Notes: generated from the sequence alone by a model not told the origin. Counted from the stretch's first letter, positions 17,686 through 26,816 are shown. The stretch is DNA of 41,704 nucleotides from Microcaldota archaeon (GCA_021801785.1 JAJYXL010000028.1:1-41704), one strand, 5' to 3'. Translations and numbers: made by a program.

Positions 17686-20600
17686 GCGCTGGTATGAGCA
17701 TAGATGAGTATTTCGGGCTGCTATCGAAGAATTTCGAGATTGCAAACAGGGTGGCTAGCGAGGCGCGGGCGAAGGGGTACGATCCTGAGACGCGTGTTGA
17801 GATAATAGCCGCGCCTGACCTTGCCGCGAGAGTCGAGGGGATAATAGGCATGGAGGGGTTGGCCGATGTGATAAGGAGGGAGGCGGAGATCAGGCAGAGC
17901 CGCCAGGAGCTGGCGTTCGGCATAGTTGAGAGGATATGCAAGGACAAGGATGTGGAGAGGATAACCGGTGCAGACAGCATAATTAAGAGGATGGATCTCT
18001 CGGTAAAGGTTGGATTGGCGATACTTACAGAGGGCATACTCGTAGCCCCTACCGAGGGATTCCAGGGCGTTGAGCTCCACAGGAACCCCGACGGATCTGA
18101 CTATGTAGCTGCGCTATACGCCGGTCCGATAAGGGGAGCCGGAGGGACGAGCGCGGCGCTCTCTGTCGCGCTCCTGGATCTTGCGAGGAAGCTGCTGGGA
18201 GTCGGGGCGTATAAGGCGCAGAAGAGCGAGATAGAGAGATGTCTGGAAGAGATACAGATATACAACGCCAGGGCGGCTAGGCTCCAGTATATGCCGAGCG
18301 AGAGCGATACCAGAGTTATATTGGAGAGCTGTCCGGTCTGCATAGATGGCCTTCCCACAGAGGAGTTTGAGGTGGGCACGCATAGGGATATAACGAGGCT
18401 GGACCAGAGCGGGAAGGAGGTTGCGATTACGAACAGGATACGGGGAGGGGTATGCCTTGTCGTCTGCGAGGGTATAGCCCAGAAGGCCAAGAATGTGCTT
18501 AAGTATACCAAGATCGCCGGGCTGGATTGGGGGTGGTTGAACAATATAATAAAGGTTGACAAAGGCCAGGGTAAGAGGGATGCTGGAGAGAGCGATGCCG
18601 TATTCCTGCATGAGCAGGTTGCGGGCAGACCCATATTCGCGTACCCAGATTACCCGGGCGCATTCAGATTAAGATACGGGAGGTCGAGATATACAGGGAT
18701 AGCTGCGAAGGGGCTGAACCCTGCGACAATGGTGATGCTCAGGTTTATCGCCGTTGGCACGCAGCTCAAGATAGAGAGGCCTGGAAAGGGGTGCATAGCT
18801 ATGCCTGTAGACTCGATAGAGGGCCCGTTCGTAAAGACGAAGGGCGGAGATGCGTTCAGGATAGACACGGTTGAGGACGCGATGATCAACATAAATAATA
18901 TAGCCAAGATACTCTCTGTCGGGGATATGCTTATAACGGTTGGGGATTTCAAAAAGAGCAATACGAAGCTCATACCTACGAGTTATGTCGAGGAGTATTG
19001 GGAGGCGCAGCTCAGTGCAGCCGGATACGAGGGAGATCTGCCGGCGTTGAACTCTTTCGAGAGTGCGTTCAGGATATCTGAGAGATACTCTGTGCCTATG
19101 CATCCCCGTTACATATACGAGTATCAGGATGTCAAGGATTACCAGCTCAGAATGTTATCCGAGGCGATAAGGGGCGCATCATTGGATATGGATAGGAAGG
19201 GAGAGGGAGTGTTCAATGTGGAGAAGCTGAGATTCACAAAGGGCGTCGAGGGCATTAGAGATATACTGGAGCTGATATGCATACCCCACAGCGATGGCGG
19301 TAGCAGTATAGAGGTACGCGGAGATCACGCGCAGAGCCTGATATCAACATTCGGATTCGTTAGGGACGGGAGGGTTGACCTCTCAAAAAATGTGGATATG
19401 TCAGGAGAGGATACTATAGCTATGATAAATTCTGTATCCCCGTTCGTTGTTATGAGGAGGTCTTATAGGATAGGAGGCAGAATGGGGAGACCGGAGAAGG
19501 CGAAGGAGAGGCTTATGAAACCGGCGCCCAACCTCCTATTCCCTATAGGAGAGTATGGAGGAAAGGAGAGGAATATATCCAAAGCATACGCGTTGGAGGC
19601 GAAGAAGTTCAGGTCTGGCGACATCGAGATAGATATAGCGAAATTCAGGTGCAGCATAGGCGGGGAGTATGTCACATCGCCTTTCTGCAATACACATGTA
19701 TGCGGTGCGGTCATAGAGAGGTACTGCAAGAGGTGCGGGATAAAGAGTGATAGCAAGGTGTGCAGCAATTGCAAAAGCAAGACTATCGCCAATGAGATTA
19801 GACGGGTATCGATAATAGATATCGTTGACTCTGCGATGAAGAATCTCGATATGCACACGATGCCGAAGAGCGTTAAGGGAGTTGTCGGACTGGTAAGCAA
19901 GGACAGGGTTGCTGAGCCCGTAGAGAAGGGAATACTCAGGAGCCTTCATGACGTCTATATATTCAAAGACGGGACGTGCAGGTTCGACGCTACTGATGCC
20001 CCGATAACCCACTTCTATCCGGAAGAGATTGGAACCGATGTGGAGAGACTCAGGGAGCTCGGCTACACACACGACATATATGGGAAGGCATTGGAACGGA
20101 AGGATCAGCTCTTGGAGCTTAAGCACCAAGATGTCATAATGAATAAGAGGGCGGGAGATTACCTACTCAGGGTATCGAAGTTCGTAGACGATCTGCTATC
20201 CAAACATTACAGAATGGACAGATTCTATAATGCTGAAGGTCAGAAGGACATGGTTGGACAGTATGTGATAACACTCTCGCCGCACACATCTGCAGGAGTA
20301 CTGGGCAGGATAATAGGATTTACCGGAGCTGCGATAGGTCTCTGCCACCCATACCTCGTATCTGCGAGGAGGAGGAACTGCGACGGAGACGAGGATACCA
20401 CGATGCTGCTTCTGGATGGGCTGCTCAACTTCTCGAGAAGCTATCTGCCAACAACTGTCGGCGGGACGATGGACGCGCCGTTGATACTTACGGTGAATGT
20501 CAGGCCGGAGGAGGTAGACGACGAGGTACACGAGATGGATATTGTTAGCTCCTACCCGGTAGAGTTCTACGAGGCGACATATAGGGCCGCATCTGCCTCG

Positions 20601-21137
20601 GAGGTGCAGATAGAGAGCGTGAAGAGCAGGCTTGGCGGCGACGGGGCATTCGCAGACATCATGTTCAGCCATAGCTCATCCAACGGTATTGCAGAGAGAT
20701 CGCCCAATAGGAGCGCATATACGCTCATGAAGACTATGAACGAGAAGGTGGACGAGCAGTTCAGGCTTATGGACATCCTGAGCAGCATAGACAAGAAGGA
20801 CACGGCAAAGAGGCTCATAACCAGCCATTTCATACCGGACATGATGGGGAACCTCCACTCTTTTTCGAAACAGAGGTTCAGGTGCGTATCGTGCAATGCT
20901 AAGTACAGGCGGGTGCCTCTGATAGGCAAGTGCGAGAAGTGCGGAGGTAAGATACTTCTCACAATATCCAAGGGTAGCATAGAGAAGTACCTTGAGATGT
21001 CTATCGCCCTGGTTAATAAGTACAAGCTCGACCCGTATATAGAGCAGAGGGTGCTGCTCCTGAAGCGCGAGATAGACACGGTATTCGGTGCGGATTATAA
21101 TGTTACAAAGCAGTTCAGCTTGGCAAAGTTTATCTGA
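17682..21137 (+). CDS. polC: DNA polymerase D large subunit DP2 (catalytic)
   Basis: The 1151-residue catalytic subunit has the double-psi beta-barrel polymerase core. The active site NCDGDEDTTML carries Asp901 and Asp903. Other core landmarks are LYAGPIRGAGGTSAALSVAL near 147 and TVGGTMDAPLILT near 929. Zinc-binding regions are CGAVIERYCKRCGIKSDSKV (near 675) and a C-terminal CVSC...CEKC pair near 1070-1090. The C-terminus (VTKQFSLAKFI) lacks an obvious PIP motif of the QxxLxxFF type. The active site, a common intein site in this family, is uninterrupted. It is coupled to DP1 by a 4-base overlap. Confidence 0.97.
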   Translation: MSAGMSIDEYFGLLSKNFEIANRVASEARAKGYDPETRVEIIAAPDLAARVEGIIGMEGLADVIRREAEIRQSRQELAFGIVERICKDKDVERITGADSIIKRMDLSVKVGLAILTEGILVAPTEGFQGVELHRNPDGSDYVAALYAGPIRGAGGTSAALSVALLDLARKLLGVGAYKAQKSEIERCLEEIQIYNARAARLQYMPSESDTRVILESCPVCIDGLPTEEFEVGTHRDITRLDQSGKEVAITNRIRGGVCLVVCEGIAQKAKNVLKYTKIAGLDWGWLNNIIKVDKGQGKRDAGESDAVFLHEQVAGRPIFAYPDYPGAFRLRYGRSRYTGIAAKGLNPATMVMLRFIAVGTQLKIERPGKGCIAMPVDSIEGPFVKTKGGDAFRIDTVEDAMININNIAKILSVGDMLITVGDFKKSNTKLIPTSYVEEYWEAQLSAAGYEGDLPALNSFESAFRISERYSVPMHPRYIYEYQDVKDYQLRMLSEAIRGASLDMDRKGEGVFNVEKLRFTKGVEGIRDILELICIPHSDGGSSIEVRGDHAQSLISTFGFVRDGRVDLSKNVDMSGEDTIAMINSVSPFVVMRRSYRIGGRMGRPEKAKERLMKPAPNLLFPIGEYGGKERNISKAYALEAKKFRSGDIEIDIAKFRCSIGGEYVTSPFCNTHVCGAVIERYCKRCGIKSDSKVCSNCKSKTIANEIRRVSIIDIVDSAMKNLDMHTMPKSVKGVVGLVSKDRVAEPVEKGILRSLHDVYIFKDGTCRFDATDAPITHFYPEEIGTDVERLRELGYTHDIYGKALERKDQLLELKHQDVIMNKRAGDYLLRVSKFVDDLLSKHYRMDRFYNAEGQKDMVGQYVITLSPHTSAGVLGRIIGFTGAAIGLCHPYLVSARRRNCDGDEDTTMLLLDGLLNFSRSYLPTTVGGTMDAPLILTVNVRPEEVDDEVHEMDIVSSYPVEFYEATYRAASASEVQIESVKSRLGGDGAFADIMFSHSSSNGIAERSPNRSAYTLMKTMNEKVDEQFRLMDILSSIDKKDTAKRLITSHFIPDMMGNLHSFSKQRFRCVSCNAKYRRVPLIGKCEKCGGKILLTISKGSIEKYLEMSIALVNKYKLDPYIEQRVLLLKREIDTVFGADYNVTKQFSLAKFI

Positions 21138-21266
21138 CCGTAAATAGATTTTAAAATTAGTAGCCACATATCTTAATCCGGCAGTCTTCTGTTCATTTTA
21201 GAAAGGTATTAATATTTTTTAAGAGAATCATATTTCTAGCTTTATTTGATACTTTAGGTGACCGTT

Positions 21267-21476
21267 ATGGGAAAGTTCAGAGAATATATAGAGGTTATGA
21301 TAAATAGGCGACAGGATAACGACCCGATTGATAGGCGTTATAGGTCATTAAGGTCCTTGCTGAGAAATGCAGATAAGATTGCGGGCATGGGAAAGGAGTA
21401 CAAGGAGGCGATAGACAGAATCTCGATCATGGCAGAAGAGATATACCCTCATGTCGCAAGAAGGAGGAGGAGATGA
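21267..21476 (+). CDS. Small basic helical protein, unknown
   Basis: A 69-residue product starting MGKFREYIEVMINRRQDNDP and ending in a run of arginines (ARRRRR). It is predicted all-helical and strongly basic at the end, suggesting nucleic-acid binding, which is inference. AGGTGA lies five bases before the ATG, a near-perfect ribosome binding site, and an AT-rich TATA-like stretch is at about 21208-21220. I do not recognise a family. Confidence 0.6.
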   Translation: MGKFREYIEVMINRRQDNDPIDRRYRSLRSLLRNADKIAGMGKEYKEAIDRISIMAEEIYPHVARRRRR

Positions 21477-21559
21477 TTAGAGATACGGTTTATCGCTATA
21501 CCCAAACGCTTTAACATATTTACAAATATTAATTTTGGAAATTATCTGATAGAAGAATA

Positions 21560-22219
21560 ATGGCTAATAGGATAACCATATTTGTGACCTTTATGGAGAG
21601 AGAGATGGATAGATATAAGCATAAGATGGCCGAAGCGTATTCTCTTAGCAGGTATGTAGAGAGGTTAAAGAGCTCTAATGATGATAAAGAGATCTCTCGG
21701 CTTTTATGGCGTATGAAGGATCTTGCAAAGTCGGATAATGAGATGGTGCTAGACGTGTTAGCCAGAATTAATTTAACGGACTTCTTAGATTCAAACAGCC
21801 AGAAGAACAGGATATCGTGGTTTGACAGCAAGGTTGGTCCTATTTTATACATAAAGAGGTGTGTCGCATCCAACATTTTTGCGAGAGATGACACATTAGA
21901 TCACATCTCCAGAGACTCTCTAAACGAGTTGGATATGAGTATAGACAGGATCATACAGTATGAGATAATAAAAAACCCGAGTACCTCAATCAGAACGGTA
22001 AATTATATTGCGGACAATAGCAGAGATAAATCTATTAGGGACCGGGCGATTGATGAGATTAGAGCGAGGAGTATTAGCAGCTTGAGGGATGATCTGGCAA
22101 GGAGAATGATGAGATTGGAGAGGGAGAAAAAATTGATTGAAGAGGGAATAGAGAACAACGATCCTAAGATCATATTAAGAGGTTACATACTTACCATAAG
22201 GAGAGAGGATAATAGATAG
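21560..22219 (+). CDS. Helical protein of unknown function, HEAT-like
   Basis: A 219-residue, highly charged, helix-rich protein. Repeated helical units such as NEMVLDVLARINLTDFLDSN, NPSTSIRTVNYIADNSRDKS and IRDRAIDEIRARSISSLRDD look like irregular HEAT/armadillo-type repeats. No catalytic motif is visible. The first ATG at 21560 is used; ATG 21593 is possible. A TATA-like TTTAACATATTTAC lies at about 21510-21524. It is not in an operon. I cannot name a family. Confidence 0.6.
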   Translation: MANRITIFVTFMEREMDRYKHKMAEAYSLSRYVERLKSSNDDKEISRLLWRMKDLAKSDNEMVLDVLARINLTDFLDSNSQKNRISWFDSKVGPILYIKRCVASNIFARDDTLDHISRDSLNELDMSIDRIIQYEIIKNPSTSIRTVNYIADNSRDKSIRDRAIDEIRARSISSLRDDLARRMMRLEREKKLIEEGIENNDPKIILRGYILTIRREDNR

Positions 22220-22458
22220 AGGCATACGTACTTTCGAATAAATTTCTTGGAGTAGATTTAGATTCCTGAGCCCCTAGGGATACCTTTCGTTAGATTAAGA
22301 CTTTTTATAGGAGTATGTAGAGGTAATTGCATTATCCCCTAATCCAACCCCTCTGCATAAGACGGGCAGATCGAGGCTTCTGAACCGTTTAAGATGGGCA
22401 GACCCTTTTGGCAATATGCCGCAATTATTATCCGGCTCTCTGCCCCTCTTTGGTATTT
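22220..22458. other. Intergenic region with possible structured RNA
   Basis: There is no gene in this 239-base stretch. A TATA-like TTTTTATAGG lies at 22301-22310 on the plus strand. About 25 bases further on begins a GC-richer segment (22330-22450) containing GGGCAGA at 22364-22370 and again at 22396-22402. Both are complementary to TCTGCCC at 22439-22445. Smaller hairpins are GGCAATATGCC (22410-22420) and TCTGC/GCAGA (22352-22356 with 22366-22370). It could be a small RNA read rightwards, or the tail of the tRNA-Ser transcript read leftwards. Confidence 0.35.
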
Positions 22459-22564
22459 CGCCGGGATTGGGATTTGAACCCAAACTTCCTTACGGAAACC
22501 AGATCTCGAGTTTCGCCCGTATTTCCGTGCTGTCTGGCGCGATACCAGTTTCTGCCATCCCGGC
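22459..22564 (-). tRNA. tRNA-Ser (anticodon CGA) with a 22-base intron
   Basis: The acceptor GCCGGGA (22564-22558) pairs perfectly with TCCCGGC, and the discriminator is G, as in serine tRNAs. A long variable arm (TTCC GTAA GGAA) marks it as type II. The T arm TTGGG-TTCAAAT-CCCAA is standard. The anticodon stem CCAGA/TCTGG closes on loop CTCGAGA only if about 22 bases (22511-22532) are removed, giving anticodon CGA at 22508-22506. The intron lies 5' of the anticodon at about position 30/31 to 32/33, not at the usual 37/38. Repeated AC bases make the exact cut ambiguous. The D stem has one A-C mismatch. Confidence 0.85.
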
Positions 22565-22628
22565 ATAAATCCTTATGTTCTCAAAAGCATTATATAATTT
22601 AACTTATCACAAATTAACAAATGATTTT

Positions 22629-24203
22629 ATGGCAGAGAGAGCCGAAACGCAGAAGAGGAGCATATTCTTCGGGAATGGATTTAATTACAGATTCCTAATC
22701 ATACTCCTATTCGTAGCTATATCAGTATCAGGGATAAGTTTCTCATTGTACCTATTCCTAATATCGAACAACATGTATACATTCGTAATAGCGGCGGTCT
22801 TTTTTATACTCTCTTTAGTCGCATCGGTCTTCAATATTTATGCGGCTTATCTGTATTATAGGTCGTATTTCTATAACGATTATCTTAACCGGATATCTAG
22901 AGGGCTTAAGCCGATAAATAGGTACCCTAAAGTGGCAGTCATAGTGCCGATAAGGAATGAGAATCCGGATATTGTGAAGAGGACGCTCTCCAGCCTGATG
23001 CTTATGAATTACCCCAAGGATAAGATCAGAATATACGTATCGGACTCTAGCAGCGATATGGATGCGGTAGATAAGATAAGAGATTTCTGCAAATCTAACG
23101 GGCTGACGTATATATATGGAGAGAACAGGAAGGGTAAGGCAGGAAATTTGAATAGAGCAATGGAGGCTTTAAAGGACGAGAGATATGTGGCCATATTCGA
23201 CTATGATGAGAGGCTTGTCGACAGGAATTTCCTGATTGATCTGATCCCGTATTTCGATGACAAGATGGTAGCATATGTGCAGACGGAGAAGGCCTATGAT
23301 AAGGGCAATCTTTTCACAGAATCTATAGACCTGTTCGACAAATTCTTCTTCAAGTTCATAGAGCCGGCACGCGCCATGAATAATACTGCGATATATGCGG
23401 GATCCTGCGGCCTTATAAGTAGATCCGTACTGAACGAGATGGGCGGATTCCCCGAATATGTGATAGAGGATACCTTCTTCAGCTTCGACGCGCATTCGAA
23501 GGGATACAAGGGTCTGTATATACCAAAGGTATATGCTCTCGGAATACAGCTCAAGACCTTCAGCGCCCTATCTAAACAGCAGTGGAGGTATAATTTCGGA
23601 GACACCGAATTTATAGGGTATTTTGTCGCTAAGAGAAAATACATGAAGGAGCGGAATATGCTAGACCATATGGACTACATAATGCACGGGCTGGGATTGA
23701 GCTACATATCGGTTATACTGATATGTTTCACCGTGGTATCCATACTTATAGTGTTCTCTACGTTGTCTTACACGCACATCTCGCTCGGGTATCTGCTCAA
23801 CCTTAACAATATTACACTCGACCTGGAGATTCTCGGATCTGGAGCGCTATTCCTCTCCGTGTTTGCTCCTGTCGTCCTGTCGAAGATCTATTTCGGATCA
23901 TTTAAGAAGGGTTTTATGCTGTTTGCGCTGAACTATGCTCTAGCCATAACCAGAGCTAAGGCCGTCATCGCGGTTATTTTGAGGAAGAATCCTTTCACAT
24001 ACTGGAGGAGGGAGGCGAGGGTGAGAAAGAATGATGCATACTTCTCGCTCATCAGCACAAAGGTTGAACTCCTCTTCGCGGGGCTGATATTTGCATTCAG
24101 CTATATTGCAATCAGCACAGACAACCTCATCGGCGGAGCATGGCTGATCTGGTATGGGATAATGTATATATTCGCTACTATTTTTGTATACAGGTACGGG
24201 TAA
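22629..24203 (+). CDS. Processive-type GT2 glycosyltransferase (cellulose/hyaluronan-synthase-like)
   Basis: The 524-residue product has two N-terminal membrane helices, then a GT2 domain and four to five C-terminal helices. GT2 motifs in order are VPIRNENPDIV, VSDSSSDMD (first Asp), FDYDERL (DxD-like), EDTFFSF (ED), and KQQWRYNFGD, the Q-x-x-R-W pocket of processive synthases. It probably makes or extrudes a surface polysaccharide or transfers sugar to lipid. The ATG at 22629 is chosen; a TATA-like TTATATAATTT at about 22590-22600 lies 30 bases upstream. DUF424 starts four bases after its stop. Confidence 0.9.
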   Translation: MAERAETQKRSIFFGNGFNYRFLIILLFVAISVSGISFSLYLFLISNNMYTFVIAAVFFILSLVASVFNIYAAYLYYRSYFYNDYLNRISRGLKPINRYPKVAVIVPIRNENPDIVKRTLSSLMLMNYPKDKIRIYVSDSSSDMDAVDKIRDFCKSNGLTYIYGENRKGKAGNLNRAMEALKDERYVAIFDYDERLVDRNFLIDLIPYFDDKMVAYVQTEKAYDKGNLFTESIDLFDKFFFKFIEPARAMNNTAIYAGSCGLISRSVLNEMGGFPEYVIEDTFFSFDAHSKGYKGLYIPKVYALGIQLKTFSALSKQQWRYNFGDTEFIGYFVAKRKYMKERNMLDHMDYIMHGLGLSYISVILICFTVVSILIVFSTLSYTHISLGYLLNLNNITLDLEILGSGALFLSVFAPVVLSKIYFGSFKKGFMLFALNYALAITRAKAVIAVILRKNPFTYWRREARVRKNDAYFSLISTKVELLFAGLIFAFSYIAISTDNLIGGAWLIWYGIMYIFATIFVYRYG

Positions 24204-24207
24204 GAGA

Positions 24208-24519
24208 TTGATATATATAAAGATACACAATACAGAGAGCGGTAGGATAGTGGCTATGTGCGACGAATCCGTAATAGGTAAGATAATAGAGGAGGAAGAT
24301 GTGGAGATAGACCTCAAAACGTATTCCGATTTTTATAAAGGGAGGCTTGTAGGTCCTGAGGGAGTCCCTTCCATAAACGAGCTAGAGGACATGAGCTCTG
24401 CGAATATTGTAGGCAAGGAGTCCGTAGCTATAGCGATAGATAAGGGGATAATAGGGGAGCGGTCCGTGAGGATTGTATGCGGAGTGCCATTCGCGCAGGC
24501 GTTTAGGATAAAGGTGTGA
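24208..24519 (+). CDS. DUF424 family protein
   Basis: The 103-residue product starts at TTG 24208, preceded by GGGTAAGAGA. It matches archaeal DUF424/COG2412: IYIKIHNTESGRIVAMCDES, then VIGKIIEEEDVEIDL, FYKGRLVGPEG, ANIVGKESVAIAIDKGII and RIVCGVPFAQAF. It is an archaea-specific protein whose biochemical role is not established. The stop at 24519 abuts the stop of the convergent methylase at 24520, leaving no room for a separate terminator. Confidence 0.85.
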   Translation: MIYIKIHNTESGRIVAMCDESVIGKIIEEEDVEIDLKTYSDFYKGRLVGPEGVPSINELEDMSSANIVGKESVAIAIDKGIIGERSVRIVCGVPFAQAFRIKV

Positions 24520-25635
24520 TTACCTCTTTATCCCGAACAGAGTCACCTCTCTCCGATTGTGAACGAGCTTCCTAACCCTTATATCTCTGTAAATTGATGA
24601 TATCGCATCTATAGCCATGTTTACTGTATAATTTACGTTCCTATTATTGATCTTTATCGTGAATACGAGGATACCGTTACTGGATAACAGCTCCGATAGG
24701 TTGAGTACAAGCTTTGTGCTTTCCGGAGGTGTCAGGTTATAGTCTACCAGCAGGGCATCAGCCTTAGTCTCTTTTAGAATCCTCCTTATGATACCCTCAT
24801 CTGCATTGGATTTTATATGTATCAGCATCACCCCGTCAGGTACCTTTAGGTTTTCGATCCTCTCTACTCCGATGTTGGAATCGATCCTAGATACCAACCC
24901 CTCAAGACCTGCCTCCTCGGAAGGCACATATACCATAACGTTGCCGTATCTGCAGAGAGCCTTGTAGTCCAGCATGGCGCTGTCTATTGCTATCACACTC
25001 TTCCCATACCTAAGCATTATATCGGACCAGCCTCCCGGAGCTGCGCCTACATCTATGCATCTGCTTATGCGGTCCGTATCAATTCTGAAATACGCTATCG
25101 CCTCGGCTAGCTTGACCTCAGACCTGTTTATCTGGCTGCGTCTCTCTGTATTTTTAGGATGCAGTATAGAGGTTATTGCATAGTTCTGATTCTCGTCGTA
25201 TGATACCCCTATCATCGCCCTGTCAGAGAGTATCACGACAACAGCAACCTCTGGGTTTACCAGATCCACAGGATTGTTTGCAGATTCTATTTTCACCCCT
25301 ATGGATATCTCTGCCTCTCTCTGAGTCATCCCGATATCCACGAAGTTTTTTACAAATATCCTGAACCGCTTCCCTTTAGGCAGAACGCCCTTCACTATTT
25401 CAGATAGATCGGATATGCGATCTGCATCGAAATCGTGATCTATTAGGGACACCAGAGCATATGAGAAGATATTATCCTTTATATCTCGGTTGTACCTTTC
25501 TAATATATCTGTGTCTGTCTCCAGTATTGAGATATACTTATCGAGTATGGAGAGGGTGCGTATAGGCCTGCATTCTGTTATCCTCTCCAGTTCGCCGATC
25601 GCTAGCTCTCTGAAGCGGGAGTCCGACATAAGCAT
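24520..25635 (-). CDS. THUMP plus FtsJ/RrmJ-type RNA 2'-O-methyltransferase
   Basis: The 371-residue product has an N-terminal ~165-residue region. Its second half resembles a THUMP RNA-binding domain (FVKNFVDIGMTQREAEISIG, VVVILSDRAMIGVSYDE). A Rossmann methyltransferase follows with motif I CIDVGAAPGGWSDIML, an FtsJ hallmark, motif IV region ALLVDYNLTPPES and a later conserved Lys (VFTIKINNRN). The layout resembles RlmM (23S rRNA C2498) more than free-standing RlmE. The RNA target is unknown here. Start is ATG at 25635, with MSDSRF as alternative. NAC lies 28 bases upstream. Confidence 0.87.
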   Translation of the reverse strand: MLMSDSRFRELAIGELERITECRPIRTLSILDKYISILETDTDILERYNRDIKDNIFSYALVSLIDHDFDADRISDLSEIVKGVLPKGKRFRIFVKNFVDIGMTQREAEISIGVKIESANNPVDLVNPEVAVVVILSDRAMIGVSYDENQNYAITSILHPKNTERRSQINRSEVKLAEAIAYFRIDTDRISRCIDVGAAPGGWSDIMLRYGKSVIAIDSAMLDYKALCRYGNVMVYVPSEEAGLEGLVSRIDSNIGVERIENLKVPDGVMLIHIKSNADEGIIRRILKETKADALLVDYNLTPPESTKLVLNLSELLSSNGILVFTIKINNRNVNYTVNMAIDAISSIYRDIRVRKLVHNRREVTLFGIKR

Positions 25636-25663
25636 ATACTTATGGTGGTGGGCTGTTATCGAA

Positions 25664-26014
25664 TCATTCCTTCTTGCTCTTCAGATTTATTATTGCCTCG
25701 GCTATGTCGCCATTCGAATCCTCCAAGGCCTTCTCTGCAGCGCTTCGATCTGATATCCCGCTCTGTCTCATCACTGTATCTATATCGTCATCAGTTATCT
25801 CCACCTTTTGTGGCTCCTGATCCAACTCGGATATGTTACCAGATATCTGGAAGCTCACGGTGCCCTGGGCCTCTATCCTAGTAACCTGTGGATTCTCTAT
25901 AAGTATGCGCTTGTCTGCGCAGTTTATAACAACACTATCCGCTACTATCTCTGAAGACTTTATCCCCATCCTGTCCATCATGCTCTTGAGCGTCCTCGGG
26001 TCTATATTCGGCAT
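25664..26014 (-). CDS. nac: Nascent polypeptide-associated complex protein (NAC alpha type)
   Basis: The 116-residue product has the NAC domain (PNIDPRTLKSMMDRMGIKSS, then VIENPQVTRIEAQGTVSFQI-type strands). A C-terminal UBA domain follows (ITDDDIDTVMRQSGISDRSA, AEKALEDSNGDIAEAIINLK). Archaeal NAC forms homodimers at the ribosome exit tunnel and shields nascent chains. The family's usual length is 110-120 residues, so it is complete. The start is ATG 26014 or the Met one codon earlier at 26017. Confidence 0.94.
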   Translation of the reverse strand: MPNIDPRTLKSMMDRMGIKSSEIVADSVVINCADKRILIENPQVTRIEAQGTVSFQISGNISELDQEPQKVEITDDDIDTVMRQSGISDRSAAEKALEDSNGDIAEAIINLKSKKE

Positions 26015-26025
26015 CATAAGATCAC

Positions 26026-26775
26026 TTATCTATCTTTTAGTTTAAGCTTCTTGGATATATAATCTGCTGCTATCTCTGCCGGGTTTATCACGTTGGTGAG
26101 GCCTATACTCTTGAGTTGGCGCTCTAGGGTGTCTCTCTCTGCAACCACGGTAACCGGCACATTCTTGGCCATATTTCTGATTAGCAATGATACGTATACA
26201 GTTATGGAGTCATTCCTCATGTCTACTATTACCTCCTTGGCTTTGCCGAGATTTAGTGTGGACATCTCGCTCTCAGAGGTAACATCGACAAAGAATGCAC
26301 GATAACCCTGCTCCCTAAGGTCGTCTATGGCAACCTTATCAGAGGATGCTATTGCATACTTTATACCTTGTTCTCTTAGGCTCCTTACGAGTATTGCATT
26401 TGTAGCGTTATATCCTATGAGAAGAGTATGGCCCCTCATCGATTTGGCCTCGGCCTTTGATACCTTTCCGGTCAATGATTTGAATCTCTTGTCCATGATA
26501 TCACTCGATATGACAGTTAGTGCAGATGCGAATATGCCTAATCCGAATATTATAAGGAATATTACAAATATCTTTCCTATTGAGGTTATCGGGACTATGT
26601 CACCGTAGCCGACAGTTGATATAGTCACTACTGTAAAGTATACTGCATCTAAGAAGCTATTTATATGTACGTTGAAGTTTCCGCTCTCCCCGAGTTTGAG
26701 GGTTATGATTGAGCCTATAAGTATCAGAAGTATCAGAGCCGCTGCGTAATATAATACAATAGTCTTTTTTATCAG
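26026..26775 (-). CDS. Two-helix potassium channel with RCK/TrkA-N domain, non-standard start
   Basis: The product has a first membrane helix (VLYYAAALILLILIGSIIT), a pore loop (INSFLDAVYFTVVTIST) and the K+ selectivity filter TVGYGD. A second helix (IGKIFVIFLIIFGLGIFASA) and a cytoplasmic RCK domain (GHTLLIGYNATNAILVRSL, AFFVDVTSESEMSTL) follow, as in MthK-type channels. No ATG, GTG or TTG precedes helix 1 in frame after the stop at 26796-26794. A conventional start (GTG 26628) would delete helix 1 and half the pore. CTG 26775 or ATA 26772 follow GGTGAT closely, so a rare start codon is likely. The RCK nucleotide loop is degenerate. Confidence 0.8.
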   Translation of the reverse strand: MIKKTIVLYYAAALILLILIGSIITLKLGESGNFNVHINSFLDAVYFTVVTISTVGYGDIVPITSIGKIFVIFLIIFGLGIFASALTVISSDIMDKRFKSLTGKVSKAEAKSMRGHTLLIGYNATNAILVRSLREQGIKYAIASSDKVAIDDLREQGYRAFFVDVTSESEMSTLNLGKAKEVIVDMRNDSITVYVSLLIRNMAKNVPVTVVAERDTLERQLKSIGLTNVINPAEIAADYISKKLKLKDR

Positions 26776-26816
26776 AACATCACCAGACTCTGCTTATTGA
26801 TATCAGTACGGAGATA

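Noticed and set aside
17682..21137. Inteins in DNA polymerase D large subunit
   Set aside because: Active-site motif and flanking conserved blocks are contiguous and the length (1151 residues) is normal for an intein-free protein.
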